Shown: piece by piece, positions 32,524 through 41,219 of the stretch
Layout: every line of letters begins with the position of its first letter
Numbering within the stretch: position 1 is the first letter of the stretch
Assembly (NCBI GenBank): GCA_910584845.1
Contig: CAJUDH010000016.1
Location: 1-64,000 of the forward strand
Direction of reading: 5' to 3'
DNA length: 64,000 nucleotides
From: an uncultured Lachnospiraceae bacterium
Lineage (GTDB): Bacteria; Bacillota; Clostridia; Lachnospirales; Lachnospiraceae
Translations under genes and position numbers: made by a program
Notes under the pieces: generated by a model
What the model was told of the DNA's origin: nothing
What the model saw: the letters and a program-made list of their open reading frames with translations, nothing else
Databases searched by the model: none

Positions 32524-34572
32524 ATGAGCATGACAATTGCATTGGCAGGGAACCCCAACTGTGGGAAAACCACGTTATTTAACGAGCTGACCGGTTCCAA
32601 ACAGCATGTGGGGAATTGGCCGGGGGTAACGGTAGATAAAAAGGAAGGTACCTATAGAAAAGACAAGAAAATAAAGATCCTGGATTTGCCAGGCACCTAT
32701 TCTTTATCCCCTTATTCGGCAGAGGAACGGGTGGCGCGGGATTATCTGGTAAAAGAGAAGCCGGATGTAGTGATTGACATTGTAGACGGGACCAGTATTG
32801 AGAGGAACCTGTACCTTTCTTTGCAGATCATGGAAACCAGGGTCCCCATGGTTATTGCCATGAATATGATGGATGAGGTAGAGGCCCGGGGCGACTATGT
32901 GGATTGCAAAAAGCTGTCGGAGATTTTGGGGGTTTCGGTGGTGCCAGTGACGGCCCGGAGCGGGAAAGGGCTGGCAGAACTGATGGAAGCGGCGATGGAA
33001 ACGGCCCGGAGCCGTCGAAAGCCAAAACCGTTGCGGCTGTTTGGGGATGCCCTGGAGCATGTGATTGATCAGGCCGCCCATGTGTTAGGCGGGGACGACC
33101 CGGACGAAAGCCGATGGAAAGCCATTAAACTGATGGAAAACGACGAGGCAGTGGCAAGTTTGCTGGATCCAGAGATGGCAGTTTTGGTGGAAGGCCTGGT
33201 ACAAGATGCCAATAAGCAGGCAGACGGCGACGCAGAAGCAAAAATTGCCGATGCCAGGTACCGGTACATAAGCAATGTGGTAAAAGAGGGGGTGAAAAAA
33301 GCCCGCCGGGGGCCTGTGGAGGGCACATCCGACAAGCTGGACAAAATTCTGACGAACCGGATTTTGGCGTTGCCTATTTTTGCCGTGGTTATGTATTTCA
33401 TGTTTTCCTGCACGTTTAGTGAAAATTTCCTGTTAATCAAAGGGCTGCCAAGCCCAGGGGTTTGGCTGGCAGGAATCGTGGAGGCTGTTTGGGGGATGGC
33501 GGCAACAGGGGTCACAGGGGCCCTGGAAGGCTTAGGGGCTTCCGGGTGGGCCGTGGGGCTTGTATCCAGCTGCTTGGACGGCGTCGGCGCGGTTGCCGGG
33601 TTTTTGCCTTTGGTACTGGTCCTGTTCCTGCTATTATCCTTTTTGGAGGACAGTGGGTATATGGCGCGGGTAGCTTTTGTGATGGACCGGATTTTCCGCC
33701 ATTTCGGGCTTAGCGGCCGTTCTTTTATCCCCATGCTTATGGGGTTTGGCTGCTCCGTGCCGGCTTTGATGGCTTCCCGGACTTTGGAAAGTGACAAAGA
33801 CCGTAAGATTACCATGATGATAACGCCTTTTATGTCCTGCGGGGCAAAACTGCCTATATATGCCATGTTTGCAGCCACGCTGTTTGCCGGCCAAAATCCG
33901 GCAGCCATCGTATTTTCCGTGTATATGCTAGGGATTGTGGTGGCAGTTACAGGGGCTTTGATTTTAAATCAATTTGCATTTCAAAAGGAACCATCCAATT
34001 TTATTATGGAATTGCCCCCCTACCGTGTGCCTACGGCAAAGAGTGTGCTGATCCACGCCTGGGAGAAGGTCAAAGGGTTTGCCGTGAAGGCAGGTACGGT
34101 AATTTTCGCTTCCACGGTTTTAATCTGGCTTCTGTCTAATTTTAATTTTAGCGGTATGTGTGAGATGGAAGACAGTTTGCTGGCAATGGCCGGAAACGGG
34201 ATAAAATGGATTTTTGCACCTCTGGGGTGGGCGGACTGGAGGGCATCCGTAGGGGTGGTTACCGGCTGGATTGCAAAAGAAAATATTGTGGCCACGTTCG
34301 GGCAGCTATTTGGCGGCGCCAGCGATGAGGTGGTGGAGGCAGTTATGGCAGGCGAGGAAGGCCTGCCTGCCATTGGGGAAGTGTTTAACCGGGTGTCTGC
34401 CTATTCCTATATGGCGTTTAACTTGCTGTGTATGCCATGTTTTGCGGCAGTAGGGGCTATCAAGCGGGAGATGGGTTCCTGGAAATGGACGTTACGTGCG
34501 GTAGGGTTCCAGATGGTGACGGCTTATGTGGTGGCACTGCTGATCCATGTGGTAGGGAACCTGATTTTTTAA
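32524..34572 (+). CDS. feoB: Ferrous iron transport protein B
   Basis: 682 residues, ATG with AAGAGGAG. N-terminal G domain: GNPNCGKTT (G1), LPGTYS (G3), NMMDEV (G4); then a helical GDI-like domain, and a membrane part of about nine to ten segments with LPLVLVLFLLLSFLEDSGYMARVAFVMDR and GFGCSVPA gate motifs. It takes up Fe2+ under anaerobic conditions. Two FeoA genes upstream and a short Fur-like gene downstream complete the operon. Confidence 0.95.
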   Translation: MSMTIALAGNPNCGKTTLFNELTGSKQHVGNWPGVTVDKKEGTYRKDKKIKILDLPGTYSLSPYSAEERVARDYLVKEKPDVVIDIVDGTSIERNLYLSLQIMETRVPMVIAMNMMDEVEARGDYVDCKKLSEILGVSVVPVTARSGKGLAELMEAAMETARSRRKPKPLRLFGDALEHVIDQAAHVLGGDDPDESRWKAIKLMENDEAVASLLDPEMAVLVEGLVQDANKQADGDAEAKIADARYRYISNVVKEGVKKARRGPVEGTSDKLDKILTNRILALPIFAVVMYFMFSCTFSENFLLIKGLPSPGVWLAGIVEAVWGMAATGVTGALEGLGASGWAVGLVSSCLDGVGAVAGFLPLVLVLFLLLSFLEDSGYMARVAFVMDRIFRHFGLSGRSFIPMLMGFGCSVPALMASRTLESDKDRKITMMITPFMSCGAKLPIYAMFAATLFAGQNPAAIVFSVYMLGIVVAVTGALILNQFAFQKEPSNFIMELPPYRVPTAKSVLIHAWEKVKGFAVKAGTVIFASTVLIWLLSNFNFSGMCEMEDSLLAMAGNGIKWIFAPLGWADWRASVGVVTGWIAKENIVATFGQLFGGASDEVVEAVMAGEEGLPAIGEVFNRVSAYSYMAFNLLCMPCFAAVGAIKREMGSWKWTLRAVGFQMVTAYVVALLIHVVGNLIF

Positions 34573-34585
34573 AGGGGATTCTGAA

Positions 34586-34870
34586 ATGTCGGTAGATGCG
34601 AAAAAACATTATGTGATTGGAGAATTAAGGAAAAACGGTTGCCGGGTCACCAGCCAAAGGCAATTGCTCCTTGACATTATTTTACGGGACGAATGGGGCA
34701 GCTGTAAAGAAATTTATTATCACGCAAATCAATTGGATCCGGAAATCGGCTTGGCAACGGTATACCGTTTCATAAAAGCCCTGGAAGACACAGGGCTGAT
34801 CCACAGGAAAAATATGTACCGGATTGATGGTAAGCCTGCTGTTGCGCAACTTAAAACGGAGGGGGCCTAA
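34586..34870 (+). CDS. Fur-family regulator reduced to the DNA-binding domain
   Basis: 94 residues, ATG 14 bases after feoB. The winged-helix N-terminal half of Fur is complete (RVTSQRQLLLDIIL to LATVYRFIKALEDTGLIHRKN), but the dimerisation and metal-binding C-terminal half (HxHxxC and CxxC motifs) is missing. The terminator begins 15 bases after the stop, so no frameshifted remainder is seen. It may compete with full Fur, act with a partner, or sense by another means. The place at the end of feo suggests feedback on iron uptake. Confidence 0.8.
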   Translation: MSVDAKKHYVIGELRKNGCRVTSQRQLLLDIILRDEWGSCKEIYYHANQLDPEIGLATVYRFIKALEDTGLIHRKNMYRIDGKPAVAQLKTEGA

Positions 34871-34884
34871 ATTCGGGGGGCTAT

Positions 34885-34928
34885 AAAAAACGGAATTTCT
34901 GCTAATCGGGCAGAAATCCCGTTTTTTG
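34885..34928 (+). terminator. Intrinsic terminator of the feo operon
   Basis: AAAACGGAATTTCTGC pairs with GCAGAAATCCCGTTTT around a short loop, followed by TTTTTTG. The A-rich left arm makes it bidirectional. Confidence 0.85.
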
Positions 34929-34938
34929 TATTACAGCA

Positions 34939-35026
34939 GGAAGGGCACTACGCGCCGAGGAGGGAAGGCGCGTCGAATTGCGGCTGCTTTTGGCAATCAC
35001 CGGCGGAAGGGCACTACGCGCCGAGG
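34939..35026. repeat. Two copies of a 22-bp GC-rich direct repeat
   Basis: A perfect 22-bp repeat, beginning GGAAGGGCACTAC and ending CGCCGAGG, is at 34939-34960 and 35005-35026. The 305-base gap between the Fur-like gene and the DtxR gene holds nothing else apart from the terminator and further short dyads. No mobile element is recognised; see findings. Confidence 0.7.
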
Positions 35027-35175
35027 GGGCAGCCCTAGCAGCTGCGTTTCGGAAAAATTTCCGATATGCTGAAAAAGAAAATGCTGGACGGAATGGAAAA
35101 ATTCGTATATGATTAAAAACAGGGGTTATGAATGAGGGTGATGGAGGCAAAACAGGGGAATTTAGGAGGGGGATT

Positions 35176-35556
35176 ATGCATGAGTCGGGAGAAAATTACT
35201 TGGAAACGATTCTGATGATAAAGGAGAAGAAAGGCACGGTCCGTTCCATTGACATTGCCCGGGCATTGAATTTCAGCAAACCCAGCGTCAGCCGTGCCAT
35301 GGGTATTTTGCGGGAGGACGGGTATATCGTGATGGAACCGTCAGGCGAGATCCATTTGACAGAAAGGGGAAGGGAGAAAGCGGGGGACATCTATGGGCGC
35401 CACCGCCTTTTGACCGCTTTTCTGAAAGAGGTGGCAAAGGTACCGGATGATGTAGCTGAGGAGAACGCCTGCCGGATGGAGCATGTTTTGGATCAGGAGG
35501 TGGTGGACGGGATCACCTGTTTTTTGGAGAAAAGGGGGATCCGTGTATTTTCATAG
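35176..35556 (+). CDS. DtxR/MntR-family metal-dependent regulator
   Basis: 126 residues from ATG 35176, three bases past AGGAGGGGGA; upstream in-frame codons lack a Shine-Dalgarno. N-terminal winged helix SIDIARALNFSKPSVSRAMGIL, then the dimerisation helix region with likely metal ligands (ENACRMEHVLDQEV). No C-terminal SH3 domain, so it is of the short MntR/IdeR type. Senses Fe2+ or Mn2+. The palindrome before feoB is a possible target. Confidence 0.85.
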   Translation: MHESGENYLETILMIKEKKGTVRSIDIARALNFSKPSVSRAMGILREDGYIVMEPSGEIHLTERGREKAGDIYGRHRLLTAFLKEVAKVPDDVAEENACRMEHVLDQEVVDGITCFLEKRGIRVFS

Positions 35557-35684
35557 GGCAAAATCAGCTGCATAAGCGGGCGTGGAGGCCCTTTCGGATA
35601 CCTGGACATAAAAAGGGGTAAACAGGGTATGAAGCCCCCAACCATTATGATACACAGTGGCGCATGCACAGGATGGAGGAAAAG

Positions 35685-36731
35685 ATGATAAAAAGTAAAT
35701 TCAGAAAAGCGGTTGTAATTGCCCTGATTCCCATGGCCTTGTCAGGGTGTGGAGAGGGCATGCTGCACCAAGACCCTCCCCAGGCTACAAATGAGGCCGA
35801 GGCAGAGGAAGGTTCCACAAACGGGGGGGAAACACAAGAGGAGGCTTCCCCGGAGGAAGAAACGCTCTCCCCAGAAGATATGGATTTTATTAAATACAAT
35901 TATTATGTGGAATTTAATAATGATATTATTGACGTTTTAGATAACATTGACGCCTATTACCAAGTGGTAGACCACGCAGAGGAATTTTCTTTGTTGCCAG
36001 ACAGCGGCCTTACTTATGGCTACCGTATTTATGGAAAGAATCCGGATATTATCGACGATTGTTTGTATTTGTCTGGTGAGGAGCCGGATTATGGGCAGCT
36101 GGATGTCCTTGTCCAGGAAATGGCCGACCCTTTGCGGGAACTGATGGAGGCTTTTTCAGCTATTAGCAGAAGCAACGATTACGCGGACAATCAATATCAA
36201 AAAGCGAAAGAATACCATGGGGCTGTCTATAAGGCGGCAGACCCCTTTACTGCCCTTGCCTATGAATTTACCGATTTGATTTCGGAGATGGGCTATGAGC
36301 GGGTAGCCCAGGAAGAAGAGAAGATGAAAGAAGAAGGGCGGTTAATCGCATATAACGCCAGCCGGGGCATTTCTATCGGAAAGGAAGTCCTGGATGTAAT
36401 TTATGGACAGGAAATAACGGATGAAACCATTACTGAGCTGGACCTTACGGAAATCCGGGGGCTGTATGACCAGCTGGTGGCGGTGGTGGGTGACTTGGAT
36501 GCGGCTACTTCTGACAATAACCAGCTGGTTCAAGAATCATTGAGCAATTCCCGCCCTTTTGACGGTTTGTATCATTCAGAGGTTCAGGCCCTTGAGTGGC
36601 TGATCCGGCAGGTTGAAAGTGGAAAGCCGCTGGACCTTAGCGGTTCCGGGGCCCCATTGGGTTCGATCGGCCATTTTTCGGAGACGGTGAGCAAATGTAT
36701 TGAAAGGTATAATTCGGTTTTTACGGAATAA
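35685..36731 (+). CDS. Lipoprotein, DUF3829-like
   Basis: 348 residues from ATG 35685 with GGAGG upstream. Signal peptide with basic start (MIKSKFRK), hydrophobic core and lipobox ALSGC, cysteine at about residue 22, so it is anchored outside the membrane. An acidic, low-complexity linker (residues 25-65) follows. The remaining helical domain (FIKYNYYVEFNNDIIDVLDNIDAYYQV onward) resembles the DUF3829 / YiiG family. No enzyme motifs. Function unknown. Confidence 0.75.
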   Translation: MIKSKFRKAVVIALIPMALSGCGEGMLHQDPPQATNEAEAEEGSTNGGETQEEASPEEETLSPEDMDFIKYNYYVEFNNDIIDVLDNIDAYYQVVDHAEEFSLLPDSGLTYGYRIYGKNPDIIDDCLYLSGEEPDYGQLDVLVQEMADPLRELMEAFSAISRSNDYADNQYQKAKEYHGAVYKAADPFTALAYEFTDLISEMGYERVAQEEEKMKEEGRLIAYNASRGISIGKEVLDVIYGQEITDETITELDLTEIRGLYDQLVAVVGDLDAATSDNNQLVQESLSNSRPFDGLYHSEVQALEWLIRQVESGKPLDLSGSGAPLGSIGHFSETVSKCIERYNSVFTE

Positions 36732-36977
36732 GATTGTAACAGTATGGGGCCGATGCAGGGCTGTACAGCCCATATAGCATGAAAGGGCCTGTTTTTGGCA
36801 TTTTATATTACATCCGCTGGAGGTTTCCGGAACCCCCTTCCTCCATGGCTCTGCCGGTACGGCGGCCATGAGTGCCGGGTGGGAAGCGGATGCGCCCTTG
36901 CCCCTGGAAGGAAGGATCTATGGACGAAGCTTTGCCGGCCGTGTGGGCCCGGGCCTCTTGACTTTCCTATGGATTTG

Positions 36978-36998
36978 TGACAAAATAAACGTTTGTCA
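36978..36998. promoter_or_regulatory. Inverted repeat upstream of the COG0523 GTPase gene
   Basis: TGACAAA (36978-36984) and TTTGTCA (36992-36998) around seven bases. It is the only clear dyad in the 341-base gap 36732-37072; the rest shows no gene. It could be the operator of a metal-sensing repressor, since the genes downstream look like zinc-stress genes, but it is not a match to the Zur consensus I know. Confidence 0.4.
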
Positions 36999-37072
36999 AG
37001 GGTTTGGCAGTTTGCAGATGTTGTGAGAGGAATAGGCGGCAGCCTAAATAGTAAAGAAGAAGGTAAGCGAAA

Positions 37073-38317
37073 ATGACAAAAATTGATATTATTTCCGGTT
37101 TTTTGGGAGCCGGAAAGACTACATTTATTAAAAAACTTTTGGAGGAGGCCATAGCCGGGGAGCAGGTGGTACTGATCGAGAATGAGTTTGGTGAGATCGG
37201 TATTGACGGCGGTTTCCTGAAGGAATCCGGCATTGAAATCCGGGAGATGAATTCAGGGTGTATCTGCTGTTCCCTGGTAGGGGATTTCGGGCAGTCCCTG
37301 GAAGAAGTCTTGACAAAATATCAGCCAGACCGGGTGATTATCGAGCCGTCGGGCGTGGGAAAGCTGTCGGATGTGATGAATGCAGTGCGTAACGTGGCAA
37401 AGAATTTGGAAGTGAAGCTAAACAGCGCAGTGACGGTGGTGGATGCCAACAAGTGCAGGATGTATATGCGGAATTTCGGCGAGTTTTTCAATAATCAGGT
37501 GGAGAATGCGGGTACGGTCATTTTAAGCCGCACCGATGTGGCTGCCCCCAGTAAGGTGCAGGCTGCGGTGGATATGCTAAGGGGGCACAATCCAGGGGCC
37601 ACCATCGTTACGACGCCGATTGGGCAATTGGGCGGAAGCCAGCTTTTGGAGTTGATTGAGAAGCCGGACACGATGATGGAGGAACTGCTGGCCCAAGCGA
37701 AAGAGGCGTATGAGGACCACCACCATCACCATGACGGATGTGGGTGCGGCTGTGAGGGCCATGCCCATGAAGGCCACAGCCATGAGGGACATACCCATGA
37801 GGGGCACAGCCATGAAGGGCATACCCATGAGGACCATGCCCATGAAGGCCACAGCCACGAGGACCATGCCCACGAAGGCCACAGCCACGAGAACCATGCC
37901 CATGAAGGGCATACCCATGAAGGCCACAGCCACGAGGGCCATGCCCATGAAGGGCATACCCATGAAAGCCACAGCCACGAGGGCCATACCCACAATGGGC
38001 ATACCCATGAAGGCCATGGCCATCATCATGCAGACGATGTTTTTAGCAGTTGGGGGCTGGAGACAGTGGAACCTTGCAGCCGGGAAAAGCTGGAAGGGAT
38101 TTTGGAAGAACTGGCCTATGGCGACGGCTACGGGGATGTGTTGCGTGCCAAGGGGATGCTGCCCGGGGAAAATCCGGGTGAATGGTATTATTTCGATTTG
38201 GTGCCGGAAGAATATGAGATCCGTAAGGGTGCGCCGGATTATGCAGGCAGGGTATGCGTGATCGGGGCCAAGCTGGATGAGGATAAGCTAAGCCAGGCGT
38301 TCGGAAAGGTTGTGTAG
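37073..38317 (+). CDS. COG0523 (CobW/ZigA-like) metallochaperone GTPase with a His-rich repeat tract
   Basis: 414 residues, ATG 10 bases after AAGAAGGTAAG. P-loop GFLGAGKTT (residues 9-17), metal site CICC (residues 63-66, the COG0523 hallmark), base-recognition SRTD (152-155). Residues 216-319 are an extraordinary insert with 43 histidines: five histidines, then CGCGCEG, then about twenty EGHxH-type pentads. After it comes the CobW C-terminal domain. Such proteins hand zinc, cobalt or iron to client enzymes with GTP hydrolysis. The tract probably stores or buffers metal. A second COG0523 gene follows. Confidence 0.93.
   Translation: MTKIDIISGFLGAGKTTFIKKLLEEAIAGEQVVLIENEFGEIGIDGGFLKESGIEIREMNSGCICCSLVGDFGQSLEEVLTKYQPDRVIIEPSGVGKLSDVMNAVRNVAKNLEVKLNSAVTVVDANKCRMYMRNFGEFFNNQVENAGTVILSRTDVAAPSKVQAAVDMLRGHNPGATIVTTPIGQLGGSQLLELIEKPDTMMEELLAQAKEAYEDHHHHHDGCGCGCEGHAHEGHSHEGHTHEGHSHEGHTHEDHAHEGHSHEDHAHEGHSHENHAHEGHTHEGHSHEGHAHEGHTHESHSHEGHTHNGHTHEGHGHHHADDVFSSWGLETVEPCSREKLEGILEELAYGDGYGDVLRAKGMLPGENPGEWYYFDLVPEEYEIRKGAPDYAGRVCVIGAKLDEDKLSQAFGKVV
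37718..38029 (+). repeat. In-frame minisatellite encoding the His-rich tract
   Basis: About twenty imperfect 15-base units (GGNCAYRNCCAYGAR type) inside the COG0523 gene. Most changes between units are in third codon positions or swap the single variable residue, so the reading frame and the His-x-His-Glu-Gly pattern are kept. Confidence 0.9.
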
Positions 38318-38321
38318 GCTT

Positions 38322-39272
38322 ATGGGGCCGTTGATTGATGACGAAATTATGCCGGTATTCTTGATAAACGGATTTTTGGAAGCCGGAAAAACAGAATTTT
38401 TGTCTTTCACTATGGAGCAGGACTATTTTCAGGCTGAGGGGAAGACTTTGCTGATTGTATGCGAAGAGGGGGAGAACGAGTTTGACCCAGGCCTGCTTAA
38501 GGAAACCCGGACTTGCGTGGTATACGTGGACGATTTGGCACAGGTATCCCCGGAACGCCTGACCGAGCTGGAGCTATTGCACAATCCGGAGAGGGTGCTG
38601 ATTGAGTGGAACGGCATGTGGAACCAGAATGATTTAAAGCTGCCGGCAGACTGGATGATTTATCAGCAGATTACTTTGGTTGACATGTCCACATTTGAGC
38701 TGTATGTAAAGAATATGAAATCGTTGCTGGTGTCTATGGTGCAGGGGTCTGAACTGGTGATCTGCAACCGCTGCGACGGGATAGAAGACTTGGAACGGTA
38801 CAAAAGGATGATAAAGTCCATGAACACAAAATGTGATATTGTGTTTGAGGATGAAAATGGGGAAATTAATGAATGGTCAGAGGAAGACCTTCCCTATGAT
38901 TTGAATGCAGATGTAGTGGAGATTTCCCCAGAAGCATATGGGATCTGGTATATTGACTGCATGGACAAGCCGGAACGTTATGTGGGAAAAGTAGTGGAAT
39001 TTACGGCTATGGTGTTAAAATCCCCTAATTTCCCCAAAAATTATTTTGTTCCGGGCCGGATGGCCATGACTTGCTGCGCCGATGACATGACATTTTTGGG
39101 TTATGTCTGTAAAGCAAAAGAAGCAAAGAAACTGTCTACCAGGCAATGGGTCAAGGTGCGCGCCAAAATAGCCCTGGAATATTGGCAGGATTACCAGGGC
39201 GAGGGTCCGGTGCTCTATGCCGAGGAGGTGGTTTTGGCAGAGCCTATTGATGAAGTGGTTCAATTTGGCTGA
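38322..39272 (+). CDS. Second COG0523-like protein with DUF1980/TIGR03943-like C-terminus
   Basis: 316 residues from ATG 38322, five bases after the first GTPase gene; GTG 38310 is an alternative. N-terminal P-loop is GFLEAGKTE, where the usual CobW sequence is GFLGSGKTT, and the CxCC metal site is absent (a VCEEGENEFD segment takes that place), so GTPase and metal transfer may be altered. The C-terminal third (YVGKVVEFTAMVLKSPNFPKNYFVPGRMAMTCCADD) resembles the oligonucleotide-binding-like domain of YcgQ/TIGR03943 proteins. Likely works with the upstream His-rich protein in zinc handling. Confidence 0.75.
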   Translation: MGPLIDDEIMPVFLINGFLEAGKTEFLSFTMEQDYFQAEGKTLLIVCEEGENEFDPGLLKETRTCVVYVDDLAQVSPERLTELELLHNPERVLIEWNGMWNQNDLKLPADWMIYQQITLVDMSTFELYVKNMKSLLVSMVQGSELVICNRCDGIEDLERYKRMIKSMNTKCDIVFEDENGEINEWSEEDLPYDLNADVVEISPEAYGIWYIDCMDKPERYVGKVVEFTAMVLKSPNFPKNYFVPGRMAMTCCADDMTFLGYVCKAKEAKKLSTRQWVKVRAKIALEYWQDYQGEGPVLYAEEVVLAEPIDEVVQFG

Positions 39273-39279
39273 CATAGGG

Positions 39280-39837
39280 CTATTCTATTTTTCTTCCACA
39301 TTGGAAGCACAGGGCCTGCCCTTTTGGGGCCTCGGCGCCGCAGATGCACTTTTTTACCGGTTTCATTTTTACCGGGCCTTGTTGGGTTTGGGCTATTGTG
39401 GCGCTGCGCCCGCAGGCCCCACAGAATTTTGAACCTTTGGGTATCTCTGCCCCACAAATGCAGACCAGGGTTGTTTTGGCAACTGCCTGGCCGCATTGGG
39501 GGCAGAAACGGTCCTGTGGGTTTAGTGGATGGCCGCAGGTGCAGGCACCTTTTCCTAAGCCTTTGGTTTCCAACGTGGCTTTTTGTTTTTCCAGGGCTTG
39601 TATTTCCTCCTGCAGCCCGTCAATTTTGTCTATATAGTGTTTCATCTGGGCGATTTCTATTTTGTTTTCTTTAGAAAGGTCATAGACTTCCATCCCCATA
39701 AAACCATATAGTTTATTTTTCTCATTGATTTTTTCTTCCAATTGCTGGTTGATGGTTTTTAAGCTCTTTTTATCCGGGGACGCCTGGAGGGCATCCGGCA
39801 GTTTTACTTTTTTGATCCATCCTTTCAAATTGTCCAC
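39280..39837 (-). CDS. Coiled-coil protein with three zinc ribbons
   Basis: 185 residues, minus strand, ATG near GGAGGAAT. N-terminal 95 residues are helical and charged, a likely coiled coil (KKSLKTINQQLEEKINEKNK, MKHYIDKIDGLQEEIQALEK). Then three cysteine modules: CTCG...CPQCG, CICG...CGACG, and CICG...CFQCG. Last gene of the dynamin operon, 77 bases after the membrane protein. Such arrays often mediate protein binding. Function unknown. Confidence 0.8.
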   Translation of the reverse strand: MDNLKGWIKKVKLPDALQASPDKKSLKTINQQLEEKINEKNKLYGFMGMEVYDLSKENKIEIAQMKHYIDKIDGLQEEIQALEKQKATLETKGLGKGACTCGHPLNPQDRFCPQCGQAVAKTTLVCICGAEIPKGSKFCGACGRSATIAQTQQGPVKMKPVKKCICGAEAPKGQALCFQCGRKIE

Positions 39838-39914
39838 GGTTTCATTCCTCCCTAAATCTTCATGGGCCTTGGGGCGTATTGCTGTTTAAGGAAATCCATT
39901 GGCCTTGCCCCGGC

Positions 39915-41219
39915 TTAGGGGGCAGGCTTTAAAAAATCGTTCCATTCCTCCCGGAGGGCCTGGAAACGGGCAGCCCCTTTTGAGGTTTCCTGGCTGTAAG
40001 GGGTCCCTTTCAGGATATGGTTCAGCACCGACAAATATTGCTGTTCATACTGGATTATCATATCTTCTATGGCTTCGCTGGCTTTTTTCTCCATGGTTTT
40101 GTCCTGGAAAAAAAGGTTCAGCTCCGCTTTCAGGTATTTTTCACTACGTTTGCAGATTTGCCCCTTGAACCAAGCCTGCAGCAAAGAAAGGTACATGCCA
40201 TAAAACGCAATGCACAAAAGGGCGAGGAAAAGGGAAGCGGCCCCCAGGCTGGCAACCGCCCCGGCGGCAAAATAAGCCAGGGAAACCAAGACGCCTCCCC
40301 CCAATTGTTTGGCCGTCCATTTGCCGTCCGGTAGAGGCGATAAGGGGCTTTCGGCTGTGGCTTCTGTGGCGGCAGGCATCCCCGTTTGGGGATAATGGGT
40401 AATGGCAACCCCTGTAAAAACGGCGATCATAAGAAGCAGGGGGAGCCATGCATAAAATATTTTTTTGATACGAAGTTTCCGGCCTATGTTATGGATGCCG
40501 TTTTTTGTCTTTTGGGCAAATTCCATGATGGCGCTGCTGCCGAAATCGGAAGTTGCTGCTTCCCCCATTAACTTGCGTTCTAAGTTGTCCCGGCCTGACT
40601 CGTACTCATAATAAAACTTTTGGTTTCCAATGCCGTCAGAGCGGCCGCCAATGTCCTGGAACAGGCTTTTCATATGGTCCATCATGCGGGCACAGTTTCC
40701 GCCGGCTTGCCCAAGGAGCTCCTGGGCAGTCTGCAGGCTGTCTTTTTCGTAGCCGTTTTTTATTTGCTCAAAGAAGTCAAGATATAGATTTTCGTCCAGC
40801 AGGCAGTCCAGGTGGGCCCTGGTGGAACAGATTTCCCCCATTTTTCTATGGCATTCTTTCAGGCTGAGGCTTTTTTTCTTATCCAGGTTAGTTATGGCAG
40901 ACAGGTTGTCCCGGTGGCAGCGCTTGGCGATTTCCCGGATCCGGGATTCCACTTCCTGTATCCGGCCCGGATTGTGATGAGGGGGTGGTATGGCCATGGC
41001 GTCTGTTTGGTTTTTTAATTGTATGCTAGACAAAATCCCTTCGATTTGGCTTTGGATGTCAGGCCAAAGCTGTTTTCCGGATTTTAATTGGAATTGACAT
41101 TCTTCTATGCTGTCCAGGATCCTTGTTGGAAGCTTCTGCTCCCTGGCATAGGCATCCAGCTTGGCCAGCCATTCCCGTAATCTGTTTTTTTCCTTAATCA
41201 TCTTTAGATCCTTTGCCAT
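39915..41219 (-). CDS. Membrane protein of the dynamin-like operon
   Basis: 434 residues, minus strand; its start overlaps the end of the GTPase gene by 16 bases, so they are translationally coupled. N-terminal 240 residues are helical and soluble; then two or three membrane segments (IFYAWLPLLLMIAVFTGVAI; VLVSLAYFAAGAVASLGAASLFLALLCIAF); then a helical C-terminus. No family recognised. It may anchor or receive the dynamin-like GTPase at the membrane. Confidence 0.75.
   Translation of the reverse strand: MAKDLKMIKEKNRLREWLAKLDAYAREQKLPTRILDSIEECQFQLKSGKQLWPDIQSQIEGILSSIQLKNQTDAMAIPPPHHNPGRIQEVESRIREIAKRCHRDNLSAITNLDKKKSLSLKECHRKMGEICSTRAHLDCLLDENLYLDFFEQIKNGYEKDSLQTAQELLGQAGGNCARMMDHMKSLFQDIGGRSDGIGNQKFYYEYESGRDNLERKLMGEAATSDFGSSAIMEFAQKTKNGIHNIGRKLRIKKIFYAWLPLLLMIAVFTGVAITHYPQTGMPAATEATAESPLSPLPDGKWTAKQLGGGVLVSLAYFAAGAVASLGAASLFLALLCIAFYGMYLSLLQAWFKGQICKRSEKYLKAELNLFFQDKTMEKKASEAIEDMIIQYEQQYLSVLNHILKGTPYSQETSKGAARFQALREEWNDFLKPAP

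Noticed and set aside
34902..35150. Minus-strand ORF of 82 codons with repeated SARSALP
   Set aside because: Its repeats come from the 22-bp DNA repeat and it overlaps the feo terminator; no Shine-Dalgarno.
36795..36980. Small ORF in the gap before the COG0523 gene
   Set aside because: Composition is Pro, Gly and Cys rich as in random high-GC frames; no ribosome binding site.
37577..38029. Long minus-strand frames rich in Met, Trp and Pro opposite the His tract
   Set aside because: They are frame shadows of the repeat that encodes the His-rich region; no start signals and no sensible composition.
37718..38029. CRISPR-like array
   Set aside because: Units are contiguous, in frame and without unique spacers. 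The arrays at 49248 and 49482 are likewise tandem repeats; no cas genes are present.
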